54,941 nt of DNA from an uncultured beta proteobacterium (GCA_903912485.1 CAIWHR010000472.1:1-54941); one strand, 5' to 3'. Positions 23,578 through 32,781 are shown, numbered from the stretch's first letter. The notes: generated by a model not told the origin, from the sequence alone. Translations and numbers: made by a program.

Positions 23578-24957
23578 ATGTCGTCACCGTCACCGCTGTA
23601 TCCGATCTGCAAACGGAACCCGGCGTTCGCGACGGTCTCCGGGCTCTCGCCCGGGGCTCGCCGACGGCCGCTCGCCATCGTTGCGGCGACGCTGCTTGGC
23701 CTCGCCGGACTGGCGATCGCGACTGCGCCGCTGGCCAGCGATGGCAAGCTCGCCGGCCACTGGTCCGGCACCTGGGCGGCGAGCCCGCAGTCCGCGTGGA
23801 TTCCGCTTGAGTTCAGCGGCCAGACCATTCGCCAGATCGTGCATGCGAGCATCGGCGGCACGCAGGTGCGCGTACGCCTGTCCAACGCGTACGGCAGCAG
23901 TCCGTTGCACATAGGCGCCGCGCACGTCGGCCTGCGCAGGGCAGGCGCTTCGATTGCGGCGGGCTCGGACCGGGTCCTGACGTTCGGCGGAGCGGCATCC
24001 ACGACGATCCCGGTCGGCGCCCTGGCAATCAGCGATCCGGTCGATCTCCGGGTACCCGGCCGCGCCGATCTTGCGATCAGCCTCTGGATTCCCGGGAATC
24101 AGTTGGCGTCGACCGAGCATTCGCTGGGATTGCAGACGACGTATGTCTCGCCCGAGGGGGATTTCAGCGGTGCCGATACCCTGCCCGAGGGAATCACGAC
24201 GACGTCCTACCATTTTCTGGCAGGCGTCGACGTGGGGTCCTCGGCACCCTCCCGCGCCATCGTGGTGCTCGGCGACTCGATCACCGACGGTCTGCACTCC
24301 ACTCCGGACGCCAACAGGCGCTGGCCTGATCGACTTGTCGACCGGATTCGCGCCCACAAGGGTGGCGACAGGATTGCGGTGCTCAATGCGGGAATCAGCG
24401 GCAACCGCATCCTGCACGACAAGGCGGGCACGAACGCATCGGCACGTCTGGATCGCGACGTGCTGGTGCAATCGGGTGCGCGCTACCTGATCGTCCTGGA
24501 AGGCATCAACGACATCGGAATTCCCGGAGGCTCGGCCGCCGAAGATGTCATCGCCGGCCACCATCAGATAATCGACCGGGCGCATGCGATGGGCCTCAAG
24601 GTGTATGGCGGGACACTCACTCCGTTCCAGGCGTTCCTTCCTGGCATCTACTACTCCGCTGAAAGCGAGGCGACCCGCCAAGTCGTCAATCGGTGGATCA
24701 GGACCAGCAAAGCCTATGACGCCGTGATCGATTTCGACCGTGCGCTGCGCGACCCGCGAAATCCGGCCGCGATGCTCCCGGCTTACGACAGCGGCGACCA
24801 CCTGCATCCGAACGATGCCGGGTACCAGGCCCTAGCCGACGCAGTCGACCTGTCGTTGTTCGATTTGCAGAACCCGCCTCGCCGCGCGACCACGGCAAGG
24901 GGCGCGTCGTCAACGCCGGCCGCGCCGAAGGCGAAGCCTTGCCGGTGTCCGCAGTGA
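23578..24957 (+). CDS. Exported SGNH/GDSL-family hydrolase
   Basis: The 459-residue protein has a signal/anchor helix at about 32-50, a beta-rich N-terminal domain of some 170 residues (WSGTWAASPQ opening), then an SGNH hydrolase domain with the nucleophile S234 in GDSITDG, the oxyanion residues in NAGISGNR and GINDIG, and the catalytic D and H in DHLHPNDAG near the end. Such enzymes act on esters of sugars, acylated polysaccharides or lipids outside the cytoplasm. GGAGAG lies just upstream of the ATG. It diverges from the lipid fusion gene and is followed by a convergent acyltransferase-3 gene, so acyl addition and removal may be paired here. Substrate unknown. Confidence 0.88.
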   Translation: MSSPSPLYPICKRNPAFATVSGLSPGARRRPLAIVAATLLGLAGLAIATAPLASDGKLAGHWSGTWAASPQSAWIPLEFSGQTIRQIVHASIGGTQVRVRLSNAYGSSPLHIGAAHVGLRRAGASIAAGSDRVLTFGGAASTTIPVGALAISDPVDLRVPGRADLAISLWIPGNQLASTEHSLGLQTTYVSPEGDFSGADTLPEGITTTSYHFLAGVDVGSSAPSRAIVVLGDSITDGLHSTPDANRRWPDRLVDRIRAHKGGDRIAVLNAGISGNRILHDKAGTNASARLDRDVLVQSGARYLIVLEGINDIGIPGGSAAEDVIAGHHQIIDRAHAMGLKVYGGTLTPFQAFLPGIYYSAESEATRQVVNRWIRTSKAYDAVIDFDRALRDPRNPAAMLPAYDSGDHLHPNDAGYQALADAVDLSLFDLQNPPRRATTARGASSTPAAPKAKPCRCPQ

Positions 24958-24980
24958 AGTGACGGACCCGTATTCCAGCG

Positions 24981-26045
24981 TCAATACGGGAATTTGCGCT
25001 TGAGCCTAAGCAGCGGTGCCTCGACCAGATGCCACATTGCCGTCGCGAGAATTATCGTCAGCCCGAGTCGCGCCGCGAAGGGAGGAAGCCCGCGAACGAA
25101 GGATGACCGCGCCGCGAGCCAATCGACGAGCGGCCACATGAACAGGTGGATGAGGTAAAGGCCATAGCTGATCCTGCCGAGGAAACGAAACGGCGCGAAG
25201 TTGAAGAATCCGAGCAGCCAGCGGCTTTCGGTTTGCCACAACCCCAGCACCATCGCCAGGAACCCGAGCGCAAGCAGCGTCTGCATCGGGGGCGGGTGCG
25301 TGACGTGATCGATCGACGGCGACTCGGGCCAGGACAACGCGAACGATGCGACGACCATGGCAAGACCGGCCGGGAACATCCATTGCCGCGCGGTGCTGCG
25401 AATCGCTTCACCGGTTGCCGAAGGAGCCGCCAACACGACCGCGCCGACCGCCCCCGCGACCAGGAATTCACCGCAGACCAGCGGGATCAGTCCGTACGCC
25501 GCCTTGGGCAGGAAGGCCGCAAAGAGCACATGAAAGCCGATGCTCGCGACCCACAAGGCAAGCAACCAGGACAGTCTCGCGCGTGCGGACCTCAGGAACG
25601 AAAACAACAGAGGAAAGAGAAGATAGAACTGCTCCTCGACGCACAGCGACCAGAAGTGGATGCCATACATCCGCGTGGGATCCCATGCGATGTCCACGAG
25701 CCCGGGCTGTATCCACGTGTAGAAGAAGATCCCCCAGTTCATCACGTAGAGCAGATGGACGGGAAGGTAGGCGATGCCGACCGTGGCTGCGGCCAGTCCC
25801 AGCACGAGGTAGTACGCGGGAAAGATGCGCAAAGCGCGGCGGGCGTAGAAATTGCCGAGTATGTGCGTTCGCGGGCCGGTTTCGCAGGAGATCAGGATTC
25901 GGGTGATCAGGAATCCGCTGATGACGAAGAACAGCGAGACGCCATGACTGCCCCACCAGAAGCGGGCGGCGTCGCTGTGCACAAGGAAGACGGCCAGGAA
26001 CGCAATGAACCGTAGCCCATCGATCTGGTTGCGATGTTCTGGCAT
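24981..26045 (-). CDS. Acyltransferase-3 family membrane protein (OafA/YrhL type)
   Basis: The 354-residue polytopic protein has about ten hydrophobic helices. It starts with the family's IDGLRFIAFLAVFLVHSD, in which the catalytic histidine H23 is present, and contains FFVISGFLITRIL, FYARRALRIFPAYY and FWSLCVEEQFYLLFP, all hallmarks. These enzymes transfer acetyl or succinyl groups onto sugars or lipid head groups across the membrane. No SGNH domain is fused, unlike many OafA proteins; the separate SGNH protein encoded 24 bp away on the other strand could be a functional counterpart. Confidence 0.92.
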   Translation of the reverse strand: MPEHRNQIDGLRFIAFLAVFLVHSDAARFWWGSHGVSLFFVISGFLITRILISCETGPRTHILGNFYARRALRIFPAYYLVLGLAAATVGIAYLPVHLLYVMNWGIFFYTWIQPGLVDIAWDPTRMYGIHFWSLCVEEQFYLLFPLLFSFLRSARARLSWLLALWVASIGFHVLFAAFLPKAAYGLIPLVCGEFLVAGAVGAVVLAAPSATGEAIRSTARQWMFPAGLAMVVASFALSWPESPSIDHVTHPPPMQTLLALGFLAMVLGLWQTESRWLLGFFNFAPFRFLGRISYGLYLIHLFMWPLVDWLAARSSFVRGLPPFAARLGLTIILATAMWHLVEAPLLRLKRKFPY

Positions 26046-26109
26046 CTGCTCGTGGCTGGGCCCAATGGGGGTTCCAGTGTGTCCGTCCGACTTCGGGCCA
26101 TCCGTTCGC

Positions 26110-26327
26110 TACCGAACAGACGGTGTGGCGATACGGCACTCGAAGGCCTGGATGAAGATGACTTCGGGCTCTTCGGGAAGATCGTCAAGGTAGCATCCAG
26201 CGAGCGGCTCAAGCCCGTCACGCATCTGCACGGCTTCGGCGAACCTTTGCTGGACAAGTTGCTGCCCGACAGGATCCGGCCGGCTGAGGATTGCGGCATC
26301 GCGCGAACTCGATCGCCTTCCGGCTGA
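26110..26327 (+). pseudogene. Possible radical SAM protein fragment
   Basis: In one plus-strand frame the peptide DEDDFGLFGKIVKVASSERL followed by KPVTHLHGFGEPLLDKLLPD resembles the segment of radical SAM proteins just after the CxxxCxxC cluster motif (pattern L-H-G-F-G-E-P-L-L). The cluster motif is not present upstream apart from a lone NRRCG, and the frame ends soon after, so this would be a decayed piece. It sits in the 334-bp gap between the acyltransferase and aroD genes, in which I see nothing else. Modest confidence because the match is short. Confidence 0.35.
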
Positions 26328-26379
26328 TGATCGTCGCCTCGCCGACGATCGCTTGCGCAGCTCGCCCCCGGCCGCGCGG

Positions 26380-27156
26380 TCACTTTCCGCCGCGGGCGCG
26401 GCGGATGATGTCGTACACGGCGGCCAGGTCGGCGATGGGGATCTGCCCCGGCGCCGACGCGGCTTCGCCGACGGCGAACGACAGCGACGATCCGAACAGG
26501 CCGCCGACCATCCGCGTCACCGAGCCCAGCGGCCCCATCGCCATGCTGATCAGCGGAATGCGCCCCTTGCCGTCGGCTTCGGCGGTCGCCGCCAGCAGCG
26601 TGAGCACGTCCATGCGGTCGCGCGGCATCACCGCGACCTTGGCGACGTCGGCGCCCAGGCGCTCCGCCTCGAGGAAGCGCTGGACCAGGAAGTCGCGGCC
26701 GGGCGTGTATCCGAAGTTGTGGTACGAGAGGATCAGCCGCGCGCCGTGCGCGCGCGTGCGCTCGCGGACGCGCCTGACGTGCTCGGGCTCGTTGCCCATC
26801 TCGTAATCGATGAAATCGACGAGGCGGCTCGCGGCGACGGCGTCGTAGAGCCGGATGACCTCCTCCTCTCCGATCCCGATGGGCTCGCCGCCCTCCCTGG
26901 TCGAGCGGCGGGTGAAGATGATCGGCAGGTCGCCGACGGCGGCGCGCAGGCCCCGGGCGACGTCGAGCACCGACGCGGTGTCGCCGATGGCGTCGAAGTA
27001 GTCGACGCGCCACTCGATGACGTCGGGCCGCTTGGCGACCACGCTGACCGCTTCGGCGAGGACGCGGTCGCGTGTCTTCCCCACCAGCGGCGTGCAGATC
27101 AGCGGCGTCTCGCCGCCGAACTTCTTGCCTCGTGCATCGATGATCTTTTCCGGCAT
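26380..27156 (-). CDS. aroD: Type I 3-dehydroquinate dehydratase
   Basis: The 258-residue protein has the full type I active site: E48 and R50 (IEWRVDYF), H146 (SYHNF), the Schiff-base lysine K173 (AKVAVMP), R215 (GPLGSVTR) and Q238 (SAPGQIPI). It should dehydrate 3-dehydroquinate to 3-dehydroshikimate by imine chemistry. It is the last gene of a long catabolic run beginning at 38854, 23 bp after livF, so a degradative role (quinate/shikimate-type compounds) is more likely than aromatic amino acid synthesis, where most betaproteobacteria use a type II enzyme. Confidence 0.92.
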   Translation of the reverse strand: MPEKIIDARGKKFGGETPLICTPLVGKTRDRVLAEAVSVVAKRPDVIEWRVDYFDAIGDTASVLDVARGLRAAVGDLPIIFTRRSTREGGEPIGIGEEEVIRLYDAVAASRLVDFIDYEMGNEPEHVRRVRERTRAHGARLILSYHNFGYTPGRDFLVQRFLEAERLGADVAKVAVMPRDRMDVLTLLAATAEADGKGRIPLISMAMGPLGSVTRMVGGLFGSSLSFAVGEAASAPGQIPIADLAAVYDIIRRARGGK

Positions 27157-27179
27157 GGTGACTTTCCTTCGGTGAGTGG

Positions 27180-27926
27180 CTAATGCGCTGTGGCGGCGGC
27201 GGGACTGCCCGCGCCGCCGAGAAACAGGCGATTGAGGTCCGGGTCGCCGAGCAGCTCCGACGCGGGACGGTCGAGCGCGAGGCGTCCCGTCTCGAGCACC
27301 AGCGCGCGGTTGGCGTACTTGAGCGCCGTGCGCACGTTCTGCTCGACCATCACGACCGTCGTGCCGGCGTCGGCGAGCGCTCGCAGCAGTCCCATCACCT
27401 CCTGCACGAGCTTCGGCGACAGCCCGATCGACGGCTCGTCGATCAGCAGCACGCGCGGATGCAGCAGCAGCGCGCGGCCGACCTCGAGCTGCTTCTGCTC
27501 GCCGCCGGACAGCGTCGACGCCTGGTTGCCGATGCGCTCGCGGATCCGCGGAAAGCGGTGCAGCACCTCCTCGATGCGGCCGGCGAGCGCGCCGCGCGGC
27601 AGCGTGATGCCGCCGAGCTCGAGATTGTGCAGCACCGACAGCGAGCCGAACAGGTTGCGCCCCTGCGGCACGAAGGCGATGCCCTCGGCCAGCAGCGAGC
27701 GCGGCGAGCGGCCGCCGATCGCCCTGCCCTCGAAGCGGATCTCGCCCGACCGCGGGACGAGCAGCCCGAACAGCGTCTTCAGCACCGTCGACTTGCCGGC
27801 GCCGTTGGGGCCGATCAGCAGCGTGATCTCGCCGCGGCGCGCGTCGAGCGTGAGGTCGTTGAGGATCGTCAGGCTCGGCGAGTAGCCGGCGACGACGCGG
27901 TCGAACTCGATGATCTTTTCGTTCAT
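27180..27926 (-). CDS. livF: Liv-type ABC transporter ATP-binding protein LivF
   Basis: The 248-residue ATPase has Walker A GPNGAGKST, signature LSGGEQKQLEVGRALL, Walker B VLLIDEPSIGLSP and the LivF-typical FVPQGRNLFGSLSV loop. It energises uptake of amino acids or other small ligands with LivG, LivH and LivM. It follows livG by 73 bp and precedes aroD by 23 bp. The substrate of the system cannot be fixed without its binding protein. Confidence 0.95.
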   Translation of the reverse strand: MNEKIIEFDRVVAGYSPSLTILNDLTLDARRGEITLLIGPNGAGKSTVLKTLFGLLVPRSGEIRFEGRAIGGRSPRSLLAEGIAFVPQGRNLFGSLSVLHNLELGGITLPRGALAGRIEEVLHRFPRIRERIGNQASTLSGGEQKQLEVGRALLLHPRVLLIDEPSIGLSPKLVQEVMGLLRALADAGTTVVMVEQNVRTALKYANRALVLETGRLALDRPASELLGDPDLNRLFLGGAGSPAAATAH

Positions 27927-27999
27927 GGCATTGTCTCGTCCCGATGCCGAAGGAGGCCTCCCCTGGCGGGCAGCGAGCGAATGCGGGCGCGGGGGCTCA

Positions 28000-28743
28000 T
28001 CAGTTGCCGAGATACGCTTCGAGCACGGCGCGATTGCCCTGCACCGACGCCGGCGGGCCCGCAGCCAGCACCTTGCCCTCGACCATGCAGATCACCTGCG
28101 GGCACAGCCGCATCACGAAGTCCATGTTGTGCTCGATGACGACGAAGCTGCCGCCCTGCGTCCGGTTGAGCTCGATCAGGAGCTCGCGCAGCTGGTCGAC
28201 GAGGCTGGGGTTCACGCCGGCGCAGGGCTCGTCGAGCAGCACCAGCCGCGGGCCGGCCATGAACGCCATCGCGATGTCGATCAGCTTCTGCTGGCCGTAC
28301 GACAGCGTTCCGGCGGGCAGCGTCGCCACGTGCTGCAGGCGGAAGAGCTCGATCATCCGGTCGGCGTGCTCGCCCAAGCCGGCGTCGGGCGCGGCGAACA
28401 GCCGGCTCTTCATCGTGCCCTTGAACTCCTGCGCGGCGACGATCAGGTTGTCGCGGACCGAGAGCTTGCCGAACACCTGCAGCGTCTGGAAGGTGCGGCC
28501 GATGCCGCGGCGTGCGAGCTCGAGCGGCGACATGCCGGTGATGTCCTCGCCGGCGAATTCCACCGCACCGGACGTGGGCCGGATCTGCCCGAGGATGCTG
28601 TTGAACAGCGTCGTCTTGCCGCTGCCGTTGGGCCCGATGACGCCGACGATCTCGCCGGGGCCGAGCGCGAAGCTGACGCCGTCGACCGCGCGGATCGCGC
28701 CGTAGTACTTGCGGACGTCCTTGACTTCGAGGAAGACGCTCAT
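28000..28743 (-). CDS. livG: Liv-type ABC transporter ATP-binding protein LivG
   Basis: The 247-residue ATPase has Walker A GPNGSGKTT, the LivG-type IGRTFQTLQVFGKLSVRDNL segment, a signature variant LSYGQQKLIDIAMAFM, and Walker B LVLLDEPCAGVNP. The signature lacks the usual second G (LSYGQ instead of LSGGQ), which is frequent in LivG proteins. The start at 28743 gives an ATGA overlap with livM; the longer upstream frame is a shadow of livM. Confidence 0.94.
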   Translation of the reverse strand: MSVFLEVKDVRKYYGAIRAVDGVSFALGPGEIVGVIGPNGSGKTTLFNSILGQIRPTSGAVEFAGEDITGMSPLELARRGIGRTFQTLQVFGKLSVRDNLIVAAQEFKGTMKSRLFAAPDAGLGEHADRMIELFRLQHVATLPAGTLSYGQQKLIDIAMAFMAGPRLVLLDEPCAGVNPSLVDQLRELLIELNRTQGGSFVVIEHNMDFVMRLCPQVICMVEGKVLAAGPPASVQGNRAVLEAYLGN

Positions 28744-29669
28744 CGCCGTGCCCTTCGCCAGCGGTCGGCGAGCGACAGCACGCCGCCGGGCAGCCAGACC
28801 ATCAGCGCGACGACGGCGAAGCCGAACACCATCAGGTACCAGTTCTGGGCGAAGCGCAGCCACTCGGGCAGCAGGACGACGACGACGGTGCCGACCAGCG
28901 GCCCGAAAAAGCGCCCGGATCCGCCGACGATCACCGCGAGCAGCATCATCAGCGACGCCGGGACGTTGAACGCCGACGGCTCGATGTACTGGACCAGCAC
29001 CGCGTAGTAGGCGCCGCCGACGCCGGCGCAGGCCGCGCCGATGGCGAAGGCGAGCAGCGTGTAGGCGGTGATGTTGACGCCGAGGCTCTCGGCGCGGATC
29101 GGGTTGTCGCGCAGCGCCGCGAACGCGCGCCCCCACGGCGAGCGCAGCAGCCAAGCCAGCAGCAGCGCCAGCACGACCGTCGACGCCAGTGTGAAGTAGA
29201 AGAACGCGAGGTTGCCGTCGAGCTCGACGCCGAACAGGGTCGGCCGGGGAATGCCCGCCAGCCCGAACGTGCCGCCGGTCCACCCCTGCTCGTTGCGCAG
29301 CACCAGGTAGACCAGCACGTTGAAGCCCAGCGTCGCGAACGCGAGGTAGTGGTGCTGGACGCGCAGCGCGGGGAACCCCAGCAGCAGACCGATGACGAAG
29401 CACGACCCGGCGGCGAGCGGCAGCACGGCGAGGAACGGCAGCCCGAGCTTCATCAGGATGGCGACGTGGTAGGCGCCGATGCCGAAGAACGCCGCCTGCC
29501 CGATCGACATCTGGCCGGCGTAGCCGACGACGAGGTTGAGCCCCATCGCCGCCATCACATAGACGCAGAGCAGCGTCATCAGGTAGACGCCGTAGTTCTT
29601 GAGGAACGGCGGCAGCAGCGCGTACAGCGCCAGCCCGACGACGACCGCGACGGTCTGCCGGCGGCTCAT
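28740..29669 (-). CDS. livM: Liv-type ABC transporter permease LivM
   Basis: The 309-residue membrane protein has about nine hydrophobic helices and the LivM hallmarks AAMGLNLVVGYAGQMSIGQAAFFGIGAY and, in the cytoplasmic loop, RGRAFAALRDNPIRAESLGV-type sequence (the EAA-like loop contacting the ATPases). The ATG at 29669 overlaps the livH stop as ATGA and its own stop overlaps livG the same way, so H, M and G are translationally coupled. Confidence 0.95.
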   Translation of the reverse strand: MSRRQTVAVVVGLALYALLPPFLKNYGVYLMTLLCVYVMAAMGLNLVVGYAGQMSIGQAAFFGIGAYHVAILMKLGLPFLAVLPLAAGSCFVIGLLLGFPALRVQHHYLAFATLGFNVLVYLVLRNEQGWTGGTFGLAGIPRPTLFGVELDGNLAFFYFTLASTVVLALLLAWLLRSPWGRAFAALRDNPIRAESLGVNITAYTLLAFAIGAACAGVGGAYYAVLVQYIEPSAFNVPASLMMLLAVIVGGSGRFFGPLVGTVVVVLLPEWLRFAQNWYLMVFGFAVVALMVWLPGGVLSLADRWRRARR

Positions 29670-30544
29670 ACCTTGCGCTCCTCGGCCTTGCCCAGCAGGC
29701 CTTCGGGCTTGAAGATGATCACGACGAGGAACAGCATCAGCGCCACGCCTTCCTTGTACGCTGGCGAGACGTACGCGCCCATCAGGTTTTCGAGGACGCC
29801 GACCAGCACGCCGCCCAGCAGCGCCCCGCGCGTCTGGTTGAAGCCGCCGATGATCGCCGCGTAGAACGCCTTCAGGCCGATCGAGTCGCCCATGTCGAAC
29901 TTGGCGAGGTACGCCGGCGTGACCAGCAGCGCGGCGACCGAGGCGAGCACCGCGTTGATCAGGAACGTGTAGAGCACCATCTGCTTGACGTCGATGCCGA
30001 GCACCCTGGCCGACTCGGTGTTCTGCGCGACCGCCTGCATCGCGCGCCCGGTCAGCGTCCGGTTGAGGAACAGCTGCAGGCCGACGACGATCAGCCCGGC
30101 GACCAGCAGCGTCCCGACGTCGGCGTACGACACGCGGATCGTCCCCAGCGCGAGCAGCCCGTCGGGGAAGATGGCGGGAAACGGCTGCGCTTCGGCGCTG
30201 TACCCCGCCTTGACCGCCGACTTCAGGCCGATCGAGAGCCCGAGCGTGGCGATGACCAGCGGGATGACGCCGTGCTTCAACAGCGGGTCGACGACGACGA
30301 CCTTGAAGCCGTAGCCCAGGATCAGCATCGCCACGACGCAGGCGAGCAGGAACGCGAGCCACAGCGGCGCGCCCGCGACCTTGAGGAAGAAAAGCATCGC
30401 GAACGCCGGCAGCATCACGAACTCGCCCTGCGCGAAGTTGATCGTCCCCGACGCCTGCCAGAGCAGCGTGAAGCCGAGCGCCGCGAGCGCGTAGATCGCG
30501 CCGATCGCCGCGCCGGAAAAAACGAGTTGCAGGAAATCAGCCAT
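29666..30544 (-). CDS. livH: Liv-type ABC transporter permease LivH
   Basis: The 292-residue membrane protein begins LQLVFSGAAIGAIYALAALG, a standard LivH start, and contains the GRAMQAVAQNTESARVLGID loop that docks to the ATPases and the AFYAAIIGGFNQTRGALLGG segment. It is first of the four liv genes, 184 bp after the AroE-like gene. That gap has no gene I can support and may hold an internal promoter or the scar of a lost binding-protein gene. Confidence 0.94.
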   Translation of the reverse strand: MADFLQLVFSGAAIGAIYALAALGFTLLWQASGTINFAQGEFVMLPAFAMLFFLKVAGAPLWLAFLLACVVAMLILGYGFKVVVVDPLLKHGVIPLVIATLGLSIGLKSAVKAGYSAEAQPFPAIFPDGLLALGTIRVSYADVGTLLVAGLIVVGLQLFLNRTLTGRAMQAVAQNTESARVLGIDVKQMVLYTFLINAVLASVAALLVTPAYLAKFDMGDSIGLKAFYAAIIGGFNQTRGALLGGVLVGVLENLMGAYVSPAYKEGVALMLFLVVIIFKPEGLLGKAEERKV

Positions 30545-30728
30545 GCGCTGCCCTCCGTGGCCGCAACGCGACCGGCGCTGCCGCTGCCGGGATCCGGTCC
30601 AGGGGTCGATTGTGCCTCAAGGCCTCCTCCTTGCGCATGGGGCTTCCTGCCCATGCCGGCCCTCTTTCCGAGGGTCGCGGCATCGATGTTTCAGGCCGGC
30701 GGCACGTCAGCCGCTCGATCATCGCCGC

Positions 30729-31562
30729 TCAGTACGAGACCTGCGCGACCGCGCGGAGCTCGTCGGGCGTGGTCGTTCCGAAGCCGAAGAACTCGGTGTA
30801 GGCCGGGATCATCTCGAACAGCATGTCGGTGCCGATCTGGTAGCGGCAGCCGCGATCGATCGCCGCCCGAAGCAGCGGCGTGATCTCCTGCTTCATCACG
30901 ACCTCGCCGACGAAGGTCTCCGGCGCGAGGCGCGCGACGTCGAACGGCAGCGGGTCGCCGGGCTTCATGCCCAGCGGCGTCCCGTTGACGACGAGATCGT
31001 AGCCGGCCGGGTCGCTGGATCCGACGCGGACGTCGATGTCCGGATAGTGCCTGGAGAGCCGCTTCGCGAGGCCCTCCGCCGACGGCGCGTGAACGTCGAA
31101 CAGCGTCATCATCGCGGGGCCCTCCGCCGCCAGCGACGCCGCGATCGCGCAACCCACGCCTCCGGCGCCGACGACCAGGCACGAGGCCCCGGCCAGCACC
31201 AGGCCCTTGCGCTTGACGCCGCGGACGAAGCCGGCGCCGTCGAACATGTCGCCCACCAGCTTGCCGTCGGGGCGCAGCAGGAGCGCGTTGCACGCCCCGG
31301 CGATCTGGACGGCGGTGCTCGCCTCGTCGAGCATCGCCACCGTCGTCACCTTGTGCGGCATCGTCACCAGCGCGCCGTGGAAATTGGTGAACCTGCGGAT
31401 CGACGCCAGCGCCGCCGCGTAGTCCTCTCCCTTCACCCCGAACGGCACGACGACCGCGTCGATGCCGCGGCTCTCGAACCAGGGGTTGTAGATCAACGGC
31501 GCCTTGAACGATTCGGTCGGGTAGCCGATGTGGGGGATGAGCCGGGTCTTGCCGCTGATCAT
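30729..31562 (-). CDS. Shikimate dehydrogenase-like (AroE-family) oxidoreductase with altered substrate residues
   Basis: The 277-residue protein has the AroE fold: the catalytic lysine K71 (TMPHK), D109 in GDMFDGAGF and the NADP loop GAGGVG near 135. Two substrate-recognition motifs are changed. The usual S-L-S pair that grips the shikimate carboxylate is replaced in IGYPTESFKAP, and the N-T-D triad is M-F-D. It therefore probably oxidises a different cyclic or acyclic polyol, not shikimate itself. It lies between the TRAP binding-protein gene and livH in the same direction, within a catabolic operon, which also argues against a biosynthetic role. Confidence 0.85.
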   Translation of the reverse strand: MISGKTRLIPHIGYPTESFKAPLIYNPWFESRGIDAVVVPFGVKGEDYAAALASIRRFTNFHGALVTMPHKVTTVAMLDEASTAVQIAGACNALLLRPDGKLVGDMFDGAGFVRGVKRKGLVLAGASCLVVGAGGVGCAIAASLAAEGPAMMTLFDVHAPSAEGLAKRLSRHYPDIDVRVGSSDPAGYDLVVNGTPLGMKPGDPLPFDVARLAPETFVGEVVMKQEITPLLRAAIDRGCRYQIGTDMLFEMIPAYTEFFGFGTTTPDELRAVAQVSY

Positions 31563-31682
31563 GGTTGTCTCGCGCCGCGTGTTCGGGTTGGGGGCTTGCT
31601 CATCGGCTGATTCTTGCTGAAGGACTTCCAGGGGGGCGCCGCGGCGCGGGGCGAGCCCCCGCGCCGCGGCGCAACGGCCGGA

Positions 31683-32696
31683 TTACTTGCCGGCGCGAAC
31701 CTTGTCGATCTCGCCGTAGGTCTGCTTCGCGAAATCGGCGCCGACGTTGGCGCTGTACTTGTCGATGACGGGTTTCAGCGCGACCCGGATCCTGGCGACC
31801 TCGGCCGGCGGCAGCTCGGTGTACTCCATGCCGCCCTTCTTGAGGCTGGTGAGAGCCGCGTCCTGCGCGTCGCGCGAGAACTTGCGCTGGTAGGCCTGCG
31901 CTTCCCTGGCCGCGTCGAGCAGGACCTTCTGCTCGTCCTTGGTGAGCTTGTCCCAGCTCTTCTTGCTGATCATCATCGTCTGCGGGTTGTAGATGTGCCG
32001 GGTCGCCGCGAGGTTCTTCTGCACCTCCTGGAACTTGTTCGCCTCGATGACGGTGAACGGGTTCTCCTGGCCGTCGATGGTCTTCTGCTCGAGCGCCGTG
32101 TAGACCTCGGGGAAGGGCATCGGGACCGGGTTGGCGCCCAGCGCGCTGAACGTGTCGATATAGATCGGCGACTGGATGACGCGGATCTTGAGACCCTTGA
32201 TGTCGTCGATGGTCCTGATCGGCCGCTTGCTGTTGGTCACGTTGCGGAAGCCGAGGTCGAAGTAGGCGAGGTGCACGAGTCCCTTCTCGGGCAGCTTGTC
32301 CGCGAGCGTCTTGCCGATCGGACCGTCGAGAATCGCATCCGCTTCCTTCGCGTCGCCGAACAGGAACGGGAAGTCGACGATCGCGAACTCCTTGACCTGG
32401 CCCTGCAGGATGCCGGAATTCATCGACGTCATGTCGATCGTGCCGCCCTGCACCGCCGAGAGGACCTGCACGTCGCCGCCCAGGACGCCGCCCGGAAAGA
32501 TCTTGACCTCCATCTTGCCGCCGCTCTTCGCCTTGACCAGCTCGGCGAACTTGTCGCCGCCGACGACGATCGGGTGGCCTGCCGGATTCGCCGTCGTCCA
32601 GCGGAACGTGTGCTGGTTGACCTGCGCCTGCGCGGCGCCCCCGGCCAGCATCAGCCCGCAGACCGCTGCCGCGATGAGTTTCGTCGTTTGTTTCAC
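31683..32696 (-). CDS. TRAP transporter solute-binding protein (DctP family)
   Basis: The 337-residue periplasmic protein has a signal peptide (residues 1-22, ending GGAAQAQ) and the DctP fold, including the carboxylate-gripping region near IRVIQSPIYIDTFSALGANP that contains the conserved arginine. It delivers an organic acid to the DctQM membrane pair encoded just upstream. The start is GTG at 32696, supported by GAGGAG six bases before it and by the signal peptide beginning there. The gap of 85 bp to dctM and 120 bp to the AroE-like gene is compatible with one operon. Confidence 0.93.
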   Translation of the reverse strand: MKQTTKLIAAAVCGLMLAGGAAQAQVNQHTFRWTTANPAGHPIVVGGDKFAELVKAKSGGKMEVKIFPGGVLGGDVQVLSAVQGGTIDMTSMNSGILQGQVKEFAIVDFPFLFGDAKEADAILDGPIGKTLADKLPEKGLVHLAYFDLGFRNVTNSKRPIRTIDDIKGLKIRVIQSPIYIDTFSALGANPVPMPFPEVYTALEQKTIDGQENPFTVIEANKFQEVQKNLAATRHIYNPQTMMISKKSWDKLTKDEQKVLLDAAREAQAYQRKFSRDAQDAALTSLKKGGMEYTELPPAEVARIRVALKPVIDKYSANVGADFAKQTYGEIDKVRAGK

Positions 32697-32781
32697 TTTG
32701 ATCTCCTCGTTGATTGGAACTGCATCGAACACCTGCGGCGAGCAGGCCGGATTCGCGTGAACCCGTCCGCCGCCCGCAACT

